A stretch of DNA of 64,000 nt. Source: CF-161 sp035638495. Its GTDB lineage: Bacteria; Chloroflexota; Dormibacteria; Dormibacterales; Dormibacteraceae. The position numbers were made by a program, and so were the translations under genes. The stretch lies in the NCBI GenBank assembly GCA_035638495.1, contig DASQZW010000215.1, forward strand, positions 62,001 to 126,000. The letters are read 5' to 3'. Shown here one piece after another: positions 1 through 7,239 of the stretch (positions are counted from its first letter, which is position 1; the number at the start of each line of letters is the position of its first letter). A model generated the notes under the pieces. That model ran no database searches, was not told the DNA's origin, and saw only the letters and a program-made list of their open reading frames with translations.

Positions 1-2
1 CG

Positions 3-452
3 TTCCTCGTCGGCGGCGGTGGCGAGCGGCGCACACTGCGGGCGGTGGCGCGCCACGCCTCCCTGTGGAGCATGGGCGGCCGCCCCGACGTCGACACGTA
101 CCGCCACAAGGTGGAGGTGCTGGGCCGGCACTGCCAGGAGATCGATCGCGATCCGGGCGAGATCCGGCGCGGATTTCAGACGCCGTTCCTCATCGGCCGC
201 ACCCAGGAGGACCTGCTGCGGCGCGCGTCCCAGCTCGGCTCTGTGATCCCGCCGTACCGCGACATGCCGCCCGAGCAGGTGCTCGCGGTCGCTCGCCAGC
301 GAAGCTTCGCGGGCACCCCCGAGGAGATCGCGGAGCAGATGCGGCCGTACATCGAGCTGGGAGTCGACCTGTTCTGGTTGCAGCACTTCCTGTTCGACGA
401 CGACGACGCGCTCGCGCTCCTTATGGACGAGGTCGCGCCACTCATCGCCTGA
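3..452 (+). CDS. Luciferase-like (LLM class) oxidoreductase, C-terminal part
   Basis: This is the 3' end of a gene that begins before the window; the frame is open from base 3. The first visible residues, FLVGGGGERRTLRAVARHA, match the glycine-rich loop near the C-terminus of luciferase-like monooxygenases. Many actinobacterial members use the deazaflavin F420. The following segment, with a TPEEIAEQMRPYIELGVDLFWLQ stretch, is the usual final beta-alpha unit of the TIM barrel. About 149 residues are visible, so roughly half the protein is missing. The substrate cannot be told, and cofactor choice (F420 or FMN) is inferred from the family only. Confidence 0.85.
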   Translation, partial: FLVGGGGERRTLRAVARHASLWSMGGRPDVDTYRHKVEVLGRHCQEIDRDPGEIRRGFQTPFLIGRTQEDLLRRASQLGSVIPPYRDMPPEQVLAVARQRSFAGTPEEIAEQMRPYIELGVDLFWLQHFLFDDDDALALLMDEVAPLIA

Positions 453-591
453 ACGCTTTCCGAGCGCTGCGCTACAGTGGAGGGCGCGTGTTGCGGCGCA
501 GCCTCGCCACACTGGGTGATCGCACGTACCCGCCAGGCAGAGGGCCGCACGCGTCGAGACCACGACAGACAAGGAGAAACGCAGCCTGACC

Positions 592-891
592 ATGCAGAAC
601 CTGGTGAGTGCCGAGGAGCTGGCCGACGCCCTCAACAAGCTGCCTCTCAACAACCCGATGTGGGGAGAGGGCGGCTTCCGGGTCGGGGGCCGCTGGCTCG
701 AGATCGATCCCGACCTCTCCGACCAGCTTGCCGCGGCGATGCTCAAGTGCGACCTCGAGACCGCTCGCCGGCGCAACGACGCGGAGGCGCGCTGGTTCGT
801 CGCAGGCGGCGTCGCGGTGGTGTACGTGAACGGCAAGGGGTGGCGGCCGGTGAAGAACAAGACCTGGCTGCGGCGGGCGCCGCAGGACTGA
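592..891 (+). CDS. Conserved hypothetical protein, 99 aa
   Basis: I do not recognise this family. The product is a small soluble alpha/beta protein without signal peptide or membrane segment. It has an N-terminal helix (SAEELADALNKLP), a central strand-rich part and a basic C-terminus (VKNKTWLRRAPQD). An AGGAG lies about 16 nt before the ATG, rather far for a ribosome site. It is followed after 16 bp by the YmdB-like gene on the same strand, so it may open that operon. Codon composition matches its neighbours, which supports real coding. Confidence 0.6.
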   Translation: MQNLVSAEELADALNKLPLNNPMWGEGGFRVGGRWLEIDPDLSDQLAAAMLKCDLETARRRNDAEARWFVAGGVAVVYVNGKGWRPVKNKTWLRRAPQD

Positions 892-907
892 GCCGAGCGG
901 GCCGGCC

Positions 908-1684
908 GTGAGAGTTCTGTTCGTCGGCGATGTCGTCGGACCGGCCGCCGTGGCCTACCTCGCCGACCGCCTTCCGGTGCTGCGGGCGGACCTGGCGCTG
1001 GACGTCGTGATCGCCAACGCCGAGAACTGCGGTCCCACCGGCATCGGCATGGCCGTTGACCTCGTCGAGCGGCTGGTCGCCGCCGGCGTCGACGTCGTGA
1101 CAGCCGGCAACCACGCGTTCGACGGCCCCGAGGTGGCCGGCGTGCTCGCCGTCCCCCGCGTGCTCCGGCCGCTCAACCTGTCGCCGGGGGTGCTGGGCCG
1201 CGGCTCGATCACGATCGACGTGGGCGGCGAGGCGCTGACGGTGCTGGTCCTGGCCGATCGCGAGGCACTGGCGCTCGCCCCGTCCGTGGCGGCATTCGGC
1301 CGGCGGCCGTGGGATGCCTGGTGCGCCGCCGAGCGCCTTGGCACCGTGATCGTCGACTACCACGCCCAGTCCGACATGGAAAAGGAGGCATTCGCACACG
1401 CCGTGGACGGCGCAGCCGCGGCGGTGATCGGGACGCACACGCACGTCCCCACGCTGCCGCTGCACCTGCTGACGTGCGGGACCGCGCTGGTCACCGACGT
1501 GGGCATGACCGGGCCCGCCGGTGGGATCGAGGGCTTCGACGCCGCCCGCTACGTGGAGATCGTGCGGGGCACGCCGCCCGAAGCCGCGCCGCCGGTCCGG
1601 GTCGCGGGCGGCCCGATCGTCCTCGGGGCGGTGGTGCTCGACATCGAGGCGGGCCGCACGACGGCGATCGCCCGCGTCACGTGA
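908..1684 (+). CDS. YmdB-like metallophosphoesterase
   Basis: The 258-residue protein fits the YmdB family (TIGR00282 type), dinuclear metal phosphodiesterases known in Bacillus to act on 2',3'-cyclic nucleotides. Family signatures in order are GDVVG (Asp8), an ANAEN segment (residues 36-40), GNHAFD (residues 67-72) and GTHTHVPT further on. These are the usual metal-binding positions. There is no signal peptide, so the protein is cytoplasmic. The start is a GTG. The stop overlaps the next gene's GTG by 4 nt (GTGA), which suggests translational coupling to the MerR regulator. The cyclic-nucleotide substrate is inferred from family members. Confidence 0.85.
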   Translation: MRVLFVGDVVGPAAVAYLADRLPVLRADLALDVVIANAENCGPTGIGMAVDLVERLVAAGVDVVTAGNHAFDGPEVAGVLAVPRVLRPLNLSPGVLGRGSITIDVGGEALTVLVLADREALALAPSVAAFGRRPWDAWCAAERLGTVIVDYHAQSDMEKEAFAHAVDGAAAAVIGTHTHVPTLPLHLLTCGTALVTDVGMTGPAGGIEGFDAARYVEIVRGTPPEAAPPVRVAGGPIVLGAVVLDIEAGRTTAIARVT

Positions 1685-2592
1685 GCGAGGACGAGCGGCC
1701 GGCCATGGAGCCGGTGGACGCCGTGCTCGGCATCGGCCGCTACGCACGGCCACCGGCGCCTGCCGAGACGGACGACCCGCTGCTCAGCATCGGCGTGTTC
1801 GCGCGGCGCTCTCGGCTCTCGCTGAAGGCGCTGCGGCTGTACGACCGGCTCGGGGTCCTGGTGCCGGCCGACGTCGACCGCTGGAGCGGCTACCGGCGGT
1901 ACCGCCAGAGCCAGCTGGCGACCGCCCGGCTCGTGGGCATGCTGCGCCGGCTGGACATGCCGCTGGCGCAGGTCGGGGAGGTTGTCTCGGCGGGCGGTCC
2001 GCACGGCGCGGACGTGATCGGGGGCTACTGGGAGGCGGTCGAGCGCCGGGTCGCCTCGCAGCGCGAGCTGGCCGCGCACCTGCGCAACCGGCTGCTCGGA
2101 GACGAGCGGAGCTTCGCGATGTTCGAGGTCCGAGAGCGCGACGTTCCCGAGCAGGTGGTGCTCACCGAGCAGCGGCACGTGCTGGTGCCTGCGCTGGCCG
2201 ATTGGATCGGCGCGGCGATCCCCCGCCTGCTCCGGGCGGCCGAGCCGTGCGGCGGCCGCGCCGGGCCGCCGTTCGTCGTCTATCACGGCGAGGTCAACCA
2301 GGACAGCGACGGCCCGGTCGAGGTGTGCGTGCCCATCGACCCGGCGCGGGCGACGTCGGCGGCCGCGGCCACCCGCCGCGAGCCAGCGCACCGCGAGGCG
2401 TACGTCCGGCTGCGGAAGGCCCAGTCCGAGAACCCGCAGATCCTCTCTGCCTTCGATGCGGTCGGGCAGTGGATCACCGAGCAGGGCCGCGACGAGGCCG
2501 GGGCCCCGCGCGAGGTCTACTTCGCCAGCTACGCCTCGGCCGGGCCGGGCGACGAGGTGTGCGACGTGGCGTTTCCGATCCGGGGATCGTGA
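1681..2592 (+). CDS. MerR-family regulator with GyrI-like effector domain
   Basis: The product has 303 residues. An N-terminal winged-helix segment (LLSIGVFARRSRLSLKALRLYD, then a SGYRRY wing) is typical of MerR DNA-binding domains. After a helical linker, the C-terminal 150 residues (from FEVRERDVPEQVV) resemble GyrI-like small-molecule binding domains, as in BmrR-type regulators. About 30 residues precede the HTH. The GTG at 1681 overlaps the previous stop by 4 nt and was chosen for that reason; an in-frame ATG lies at 1705. The stop overlaps the ATG of the next gene by one base, so the three genes probably form one operon. The effector is unknown. Confidence 0.85.
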   Translation: MSEDERPAMEPVDAVLGIGRYARPPAPAETDDPLLSIGVFARRSRLSLKALRLYDRLGVLVPADVDRWSGYRRYRQSQLATARLVGMLRRLDMPLAQVGEVVSAGGPHGADVIGGYWEAVERRVASQRELAAHLRNRLLGDERSFAMFEVRERDVPEQVVLTEQRHVLVPALADWIGAAIPRLLRAAEPCGGRAGPPFVVYHGEVNQDSDGPVEVCVPIDPARATSAAAATRREPAHREAYVRLRKAQSENPQILSAFDAVGQWITEQGRDEAGAPREVYFASYASAGPGDEVCDVAFPIRGS

Positions 2593-3509
2593 TGGACCAC
2601 GAGCTGGCCGGCCTGTCGCTCTCGCGCATCGCGGCGGCCGCCGGCGAGATCGACGCCGTGTTCCTGCGGACGCCGCAGTTCCTGGACGAGGGGCTTTCCG
2701 CAGCCCTCGGGCGCGAGGTGGTCGTCAAGGTCGAGACCCTGAACCCGATCGGCAGCTTCAAAGGCCGCGGAGCCTGGCTGCTGGCTCGTGCCCTGGATCC
2801 CGCGCGCACCTGGGTCTGCGCGACCGCGGGCAACTTCGGACAGGGGCTCGCCTATGCCGCTCGCGCACGCGAGGCGAGCGTCCACGCCTTCGTATCGCCG
2901 GCCGTGCCGCTGGTGAAGGTCGAGCGCATGCGCGCGCTGGGCGCCCTCGTCGAGACGGCAGCGGAGCCGTGGCCGGCCGCTCGCGAGCACACCGCCGCAA
3001 ACGCGGACCGGCTGCTCGTGGTCGACGGGCTGGGCCCCGAGATGGCGGAGGGCGCCGGGACGATCGGAGTCGAGCTCGAGGCCGCTGGTCCGTTCGACAG
3101 CGCGGTGGTGCAGCTCGGGGACGGCGCGCTGATCTCGGGCGTCGCCCGCTGGCTGAAGGCCGCTGCACCGGCCACGTGGATCATCGGCGTCGCCGCGAGC
3201 GGGGCGCCTGCGATGGCCCGCAGCTTCGCCGCCCGCCGCCCGGTCTCGGGCCCGACAGACACGATCGCGACCGCGATCGCGGTCGCCGACCCGATCCCGG
3301 AATCGCTCGCGCGGGTGCTGTCGCTCGTGGACGAGGTCGTCCTGGTCGACGACGACGATCTGCGTTCCGCGCAGCGCCTGGTCGCCGAGTCGCTCGGCGT
3401 GCTCGTCGAGCCGGCCGGCGCGGCCGGGGTCGCCGCGCTGGCCCGCCATCGCGAGCTGCTGCCCGGTCGCCGGATCGCAGTGGTGCTGACGGGCGCCGCC
3501 TACGCGTAG
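2592..3509 (+). CDS. PLP-dependent threonine/serine dehydratase-like enzyme
   Basis: This 305-residue fold-type II PLP enzyme carries the lysine motif NPIGSFKGRGA, in which the Lys of SFKGR would bind pyridoxal phosphate, and an ATAGNFGQG motif equivalent to the SxGN substrate loop. A glycine-rich phosphate loop lies near VQLGDGALISG, and a late PAGAAG segment is usual in threonine dehydratase relatives. No ACT regulatory domain is present, so it resembles the short catabolic type rather than IlvA. The ATG at 2592 overlaps the MerR stop; a GTG directly before it at 2589 is an alternative. The 3' end overlaps the convergent methylase gene by 10 bp. Confidence 0.85.
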   Translation: MDHELAGLSLSRIAAAAGEIDAVFLRTPQFLDEGLSAALGREVVVKVETLNPIGSFKGRGAWLLARALDPARTWVCATAGNFGQGLAYAARAREASVHAFVSPAVPLVKVERMRALGALVETAAEPWPAAREHTAANADRLLVVDGLGPEMAEGAGTIGVELEAAGPFDSAVVQLGDGALISGVARWLKAAAPATWIIGVAASGAPAMARSFAARRPVSGPTDTIATAIAVADPIPESLARVLSLVDEVVLVDDDDLRSAQRLVAESLGVLVEPAGAAGVAALARHRELLPGRRIAVVLTGAAYA

Positions 3510-4324
3510 GCGCGCTGGCGCGCCGCCTCGTAGAGCACGATTGAGGCCGCGACGGCCATGTTCAGCGAGTCGGCGGAGCCGCCCATCGGGATGCGGGCGA
3601 CCGTGCCGCACAGGGCCCGGAGGCCATAGCTCGCGCCTCCGGCCTCGTTGCCCACGACGACCACGGTCGGCCGGCGCAGGTCCACGTCGCGGAGCGGCGA
3701 CTCGCCCGCGGAGTCGGTGCCCACGACGTACACGCCGGGCCGTCCGGCCAGCCATCGCTCCAGCTCGGCAGGGCCCCCGACCTCGACCGGCGGCAGCGAG
3801 AACAGCGAGCCCATGCTGGCGCGGATCGCGCGGGGATCGTAGGGGTCTGCCGCGTGCCCGGCGACCACGACGCCGTGCGCGCCGAGCGCGTCCGCCGAGC
3901 GGATGACCGTGCCCACGTTGCCCGGGCTCGCCGGGCGGTCGAGCACGACGACGAGGAGGTCGTCCGGAAGCGTCAGGTCCCCCAGCCGGCGCGGCCGCAG
4001 CTCGGCCACCAGCAGCAGCTCCGACGGCTGCTCCCGGTCGCTGAGCTGCTCCATCAGCTCGGGCGCGAGCAGGTAGTGGCGCTCCGCCCCGCAGGCCGCC
4101 ACGATCGAGCGCGCCCAGCCCGAGAGCTCGCGTCCGTCCTCCGAGCAGACGCTGCGCACCGGCCAGCCCGTGTCCACGAGGCGCTGGATGGGCCGGACGC
4201 CCTCGACGAACAGCTCGCCGTACTGGCGCCGGCGCGTGCGGTTGCGCTTGAGCACGTCCAGCCGCTGGAAGACGTTGTTCGCCCTGCCGACGTGCACGAC
4301 GCGCGGCTGGTCACGCTGGATCAC
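3500..4324 (-). CDS. TrmH/SpoU-family RNA 2'-O-methyltransferase
   Basis: The 274-residue product has the two-part SpoU layout. An N-terminal substrate-binding region begins near FQRLDVLKRNRTRRRQYGELFVEG. A C-terminal SPOUT knot domain contains motif 1 (DRPASPGNVGTVIRSADALGA), motif 2 (VVVGNEAGG) and motif 3 (IPMGGSADSLNMAVAASIVLYE), which form the trefoil-knot SAM site. It would methylate a ribose in rRNA or tRNA; the target cannot be named. The open frame extends far upstream on the minus strand, but only the part from the GTG at 4324 looks like protein. It is divergent from the THUMP methyltransferase, 18 bp away. Confidence 0.87.
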   Translation of the reverse strand: MIQRDQPRVVHVGRANNVFQRLDVLKRNRTRRRQYGELFVEGVRPIQRLVDTGWPVRSVCSEDGRELSGWARSIVAACGAERHYLLAPELMEQLSDREQPSELLLVAELRPRRLGDLTLPDDLLVVVLDRPASPGNVGTVIRSADALGAHGVVVAGHAADPYDPRAIRASMGSLFSLPPVEVGGPAELERWLAGRPGVYVVGTDSAGESPLRDVDLRRPTVVVVGNEAGGASYGLRALCGTVARIPMGGSADSLNMAVAASIVLYEAARQRAYA

Positions 4325-4330
4325 GACACA

Positions 4331-4336
4331 TAGGAT
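4331..4336 (+). promoter_or_regulatory. -10 element (TAGGAT) of a leaderless promoter
   Basis: TAGGAT is followed by exactly 6 nt and the ATG at 4343, placing the transcript start at or next to the start codon. The same spacing recurs before several genes in this window. No convincing -35 was seen. An AGGA inside the same sequence could instead serve as a weak ribosome site. Confidence 0.45.
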
Positions 4337-4342
4337 CGGCGG

Positions 4343-5452
4343 ATGCGGCTCGTCGCGCGCTGTCTGCGCGGCATCGAGTGGATCTGCGCCGCCGAACTGG
4401 CGTCCGCCGGGGCGCAGGTCGACGCGGTCGCGCACCGGCTGGTGGAGTGCAGCGCTCCCGTGGGCCCGGAGCTGCTGGACGCCGGAACCGCCGACGACCT
4501 GTTCCTGCTGGCGCTCCGGCTCGACGGCGCCGGCCGGCGCCGGGCCGCGCTGCCCGAGCTCCGGACGCAGGCCGAGCGCGCGGAGTACCGCCCCCTCCTG
4601 GCAGCGGTCGAAGCGATGCGGCCGGTGCCGGCAGGCGCTCCGTTCGAGGTGGTGGCGAGCTTCCTGGGCCCCCGCAACTACAGCCGCTTCGAGATCGAAC
4701 GCGCGGTCGGCGACGGGCTGGAACGGGCGCTCGGGCGGCGGTACCTGCCGGGGCCGCTGGGTGTGAACGAGCACCCGCCGCTCAGCTGGCGCGTCCACCT
4801 GTGGGACGGCGGCGGCTTCCTCGGCCTCCGGCTGGCGGCCGCCCCTCTCCATCGCCGGCCGTACCGGCTGAGCTCGCTGGCCGGCACCCTGCATCCGCCG
4901 CTGGCCCGTGCGGCGGCGGTGCTCGGCGGCGCCGTGCCGGGCGCGCGCGTGCTCGACCCGTTTTGCGGGGCCGGCACCATGCTGCTGGAGGCGGGCCGCC
5001 ACCAGCCCGCCGCGCGGCTGCTGGGCGCCGACACCTCGATGGACGCGGTGCGCGCGGCGGCCGCCAACGCCGAGCGGGCCGGAACGCCGGTCGCGCTGAT
5101 GGTCTGCGACGCCGGCCACCTGTCCCTCCTGGCGGGCGCGGCGGACGTCGTGCTCACCAACCCGCCGTGGTCCCGCCGGGTCGCCCCCGCCGCATCGTTG
5201 ATCGGCGGGCTGGAGCCGTTCTGGCGCGAGGCCGCGCGGGTCACCGCCGGACGGATCGTGGTGGTCCTGGAGGAGCTGGAGAGCCACGACGCCGCGATCC
5301 GGGCCGCCGGGCTCGAACCGGTGCTCACGCAGCGTGTCGCGGTGTCCGGCGCCTGGACAACGCTGGGGCTGCTGGTCCGCGCGGGCGCCGAGCGGGCCGT
5401 GCGGGACCGCCTGGCGGCGCAGGGCCTGCGTCAGGGTCTCATCGACCCCTGA
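4343..5452 (+). CDS. THUMP-type SAM-dependent RNA methyltransferase (UPF0020-like)
   Basis: The product has 369 residues. The N-terminal half (MRLVARCLRGIEWICAAELA to LGRRYLPGP) resembles a THUMP/ferredoxin-like RNA-binding region. The C-terminal half is a Rossmann methyltransferase with the SAM motif LDPFCGAGTMLLEA and the catalytic NPPW motif (TNPPWSRR) of N-methylating enzymes. Family relatives such as Trm14 and RlmL modify guanosine N2 in tRNA or rRNA; the exact base here is unknown. It lies back to back with a SpoU methylase, so two RNA-modification genes share one intergenic region. Confidence 0.85.
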   Translation: MRLVARCLRGIEWICAAELASAGAQVDAVAHRLVECSAPVGPELLDAGTADDLFLLALRLDGAGRRRAALPELRTQAERAEYRPLLAAVEAMRPVPAGAPFEVVASFLGPRNYSRFEIERAVGDGLERALGRRYLPGPLGVNEHPPLSWRVHLWDGGGFLGLRLAAAPLHRRPYRLSSLAGTLHPPLARAAAVLGGAVPGARVLDPFCGAGTMLLEAGRHQPAARLLGADTSMDAVRAAAANAERAGTPVALMVCDAGHLSLLAGAADVVLTNPPWSRRVAPAASLIGGLEPFWREAARVTAGRIVVVLEELESHDAAIRAAGLEPVLTQRVAVSGAWTTLGLLVRAGAERAVRDRLAAQGLRQGLIDP

Positions 5453-5491
5453 CCCGGCGGCGGCCTTCCCGAGGGGAGGCACGACCGACGG

Positions 5492-5713
5492 CTACTGCTC
5501 CTCCGGCTCCTCGGCCTGCCGCCGGCGGTCCAGCTTCGCCTCCTCCTCGAGGACGTCCGCCTCGGACGGCTGCTGCCAGAGGGACACGTCGTCCTCTTCC
5601 AGCTGCTCCCGGGTCGGCCGCTCGATCTCGAACCCCTGCACCGGGTCGACCTGGTCGGCGACCCGCCGCAGCTCCTCCTCCTCCCGCTCGCGCTCCTCGT
5701 CCTGGTCCGGCAT
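5492..5713 (-). CDS. Small acidic glutamate-rich protein, 73 aa
   Basis: The ORF encodes a very acidic, Gln- and Glu-rich helical peptide (MPDQDEEREREEEELRRVAD at the start, EEPEEQ at the end), probably disordered or coiled. There are no membrane segments. GGGGAG lies just before the ATG at 5713, while the longer reading up to 5758 looks non-coding. Comparable small acidic proteins are common in Actinomycetota but have no assigned role. It converges with the THUMP methyltransferase 40 bp away. Confidence 0.55.
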   Translation of the reverse strand: MPDQDEEREREEEELRRVADQVDPVQGFEIERPTREQLEEDDVSLWQQPSEADVLEEEAKLDRRRQAEEPEEQ

Positions 5714-5744
5714 TGCTCCCCACCCTACGCCGCAGTGTCCGCTC

Positions 5745-5771
5745 CCTGGGCGGCACACGGTGCCGCCCAGG
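5745..5771 (-). terminator. Hairpin terminator, 12-bp stem
   Basis: CCTGGGCGGCAC and its exact reverse complement are separated by a 3-nt loop (acg). The hairpin lies about 30 nt after the stop of the secreted-protein gene that ends at 5802. No T-run follows, as is usual in very GC-rich genomes, so it could also be an mRNA 3'-end stabiliser. Confidence 0.6.
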
Positions 5772-5801
5772 CGATGGTGAGACAGCCCTAGGCCGTCCAG
5801 G

Positions 5802-6542
5802 TCAGCCTTTGCCCCCGGTGCTCAGGTAGAGGGAGGCTCCCTGAAAGGTCGTGGGCACGGATCCGCTGTAGTTCGTCACGAAGCCCTGGAACTCGATCGT
5901 CGGCCCTACCGCGAGCGTGGTCGTCGCAGTGCAGCTGGTGCCCCTGCCGCAGACGCCCACGAGCGCGCCGGTGTTGATGTTGAAGATCTCGGTGTAGTAG
6001 GGCGTAGGACCGACGTCGACCGCCGTGGTGGCTGTCACGGTGAACGTGTACTGGGTGGTGGTGACGTTCGTGGCGACACCGCTCAGGTGGATGTCGATCG
6101 CATTCCAGGCCACGTCGACCTCGCTCGAAGCGCCCTGGTTGTTCGCGGGCGGCGGCGAGTTCGACAAACTCCCGACATACGCCACGAAGCGCCCGAAGTG
6201 TGGAATGGCGCTGTTGGACGACGCCGGGCTGGAGCTGTTGACCGTCCCCGAGCAGATGGTCCCGGTTGGGCAGGCGACCACGCGGGCGCCGGTGGACAGG
6301 TCGTAGATCTGGGTCCACCAGGGAGTCGGGCCGACGTTGAAGGAAGTCGTCGACGTCACCGTGACCGGCGTGCCGACCGGCACGTCGTTGGCGGTGGCCG
6401 TCATGCCGGTGAAGGGCCCTCCGCCGGCCGCAGCCGGCGTGGGCAGGGCGGCCGGCAGGAGGCCCGCCAGGATCGCAGCGGGCAGGCAGAAGGCCAGGAG
6501 CCGCCTTGCGGAGTTCAGGACGCCAGTGGCTCGTATCAACAT
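5802..6542 (-). CDS. Secreted protein with a duplicated beta-rich domain
   Basis: The product has 246 residues. A signal peptide (charged MLIRATGVLNSARR, hydrophobic core, then PTPAAAGG) implies export. The mature part holds two copies of a domain of about 85 residues. The clearest matching stretches are VGPTPWWTQIYDLSTGARVV in copy one and VGPTPYYTEIFNINTGALVG in copy two. Each copy is followed by a Cys-x5-Cys pair (CPTGTIC, CGRGTSC) that may form a disulfide. The family is unknown to me. The repeats are Thr/Ser-rich and look like extracellular beta-sandwich modules. A hairpin terminator follows the gene. Confidence 0.7.
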   Translation of the reverse strand: MLIRATGVLNSARRLLAFCLPAAILAGLLPAALPTPAAAGGGPFTGMTATANDVPVGTPVTVTSTTSFNVGPTPWWTQIYDLSTGARVVACPTGTICSGTVNSSSPASSNSAIPHFGRFVAYVGSLSNSPPPANNQGASSEVDVAWNAIDIHLSGVATNVTTTQYTFTVTATTAVDVGPTPYYTEIFNINTGALVGVCGRGTSCTATTTLAVGPTIEFQGFVTNYSGSVPTTFQGASLYLSTGGKG

Positions 6543-6618
6543 GGGCCGCGAGTCTCGACAGCGGGCCTTAAGGATCGCTAAAGGTCCTGGCCGGGAATGC
6601 TGCCGGCCGGCCGGACCT

Positions 6619-7071
6619 CTACGACACGAGCTCCCGGGACGGCCGGGTCCGCCGCCCGGGCAGCACCGATCCGAGCATGCGGCTCGGCGGTCGAAGCGCC
6701 CATGAGGTGAGCGCGAGGGCCGCCAGCACCAGCGGCGGCGCGACGTCGCCGACGCCGTAGCCTCGAACGAGGAGAGACGCCGCCGCCGCGGTCAGCTCGA
6801 AGACGATTCCCGCGTACGCCCATTCCTTGAGTCGGGGAAGACCCGGGGCCAGCAGGGTCGCTCCTCCTAGCACCTTCCAGACCCCGAGGATCGTCAGCAC
6901 GAAGATCGGATAACCCAGGCTCGTCACCACGTCGACCACGGGCGTCCCGGCGACGAGCCCGCTTCGCCCGTGGGCGAGATCCGTCCCACCCCCAGCAAGC
7001 GTCTCCGCGGCGATGAGCACCGTGGCAATCCAGTAGGCGACCGACTTCGGGTTCATGCGCAGCTGCCACAC
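6619..7071 (-). CDS. DoxX-like integral membrane protein
   Basis: The product has 150 residues and about four hydrophobic helices. The opening NPKSVAYWIATVLIAAETLAGGGTDL and the later VLTILGVWKVLGGATLLAPGLPRLKEWAYAG match the DoxX-like pattern, in which a short GVWK(V/L)LG loop precedes helix three. I chose the GTG at 7071 because AGGGAG lies 8 nt before it. Alternatives are GTG 7080 (no spacing to that site) and ATG 7056. The family is often linked to redox or thiol stress, but the role here is unknown. It is divergent from the beta-helix gene at 7240. Confidence 0.75.
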   Translation of the reverse strand: MWQLRMNPKSVAYWIATVLIAAETLAGGGTDLAHGRSGLVAGTPVVDVVTSLGYPIFVLTILGVWKVLGGATLLAPGLPRLKEWAYAGIVFELTAAAASLLVRGYGVGDVAPPLVLAALALTSWALRPPSRMLGSVLPGRRTRPSRELVS

Positions 7072-7239
7072 TTCCGCCACTCCCTTTCGCTCTATCGATA
7101 CGTTGGCGTTTCTAACTGAGGTGTACGCTACCGTTTCGATGGATCATCCGTCAACGACTACAGCCGGCAGGTCGCGAGGGACCGCGCCGCCGTGGTATCG
7201 TGCGGCGGTCCACCGGAGCGGGCCAGGGAGGGATTCCGG

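Noticed and set aside
3500..5482. 660-residue minus-strand frame including the SpoU methylase
   Set aside because: Beyond 4324 it is antisense of the THUMP methyltransferase and lacks protein-like sequence.
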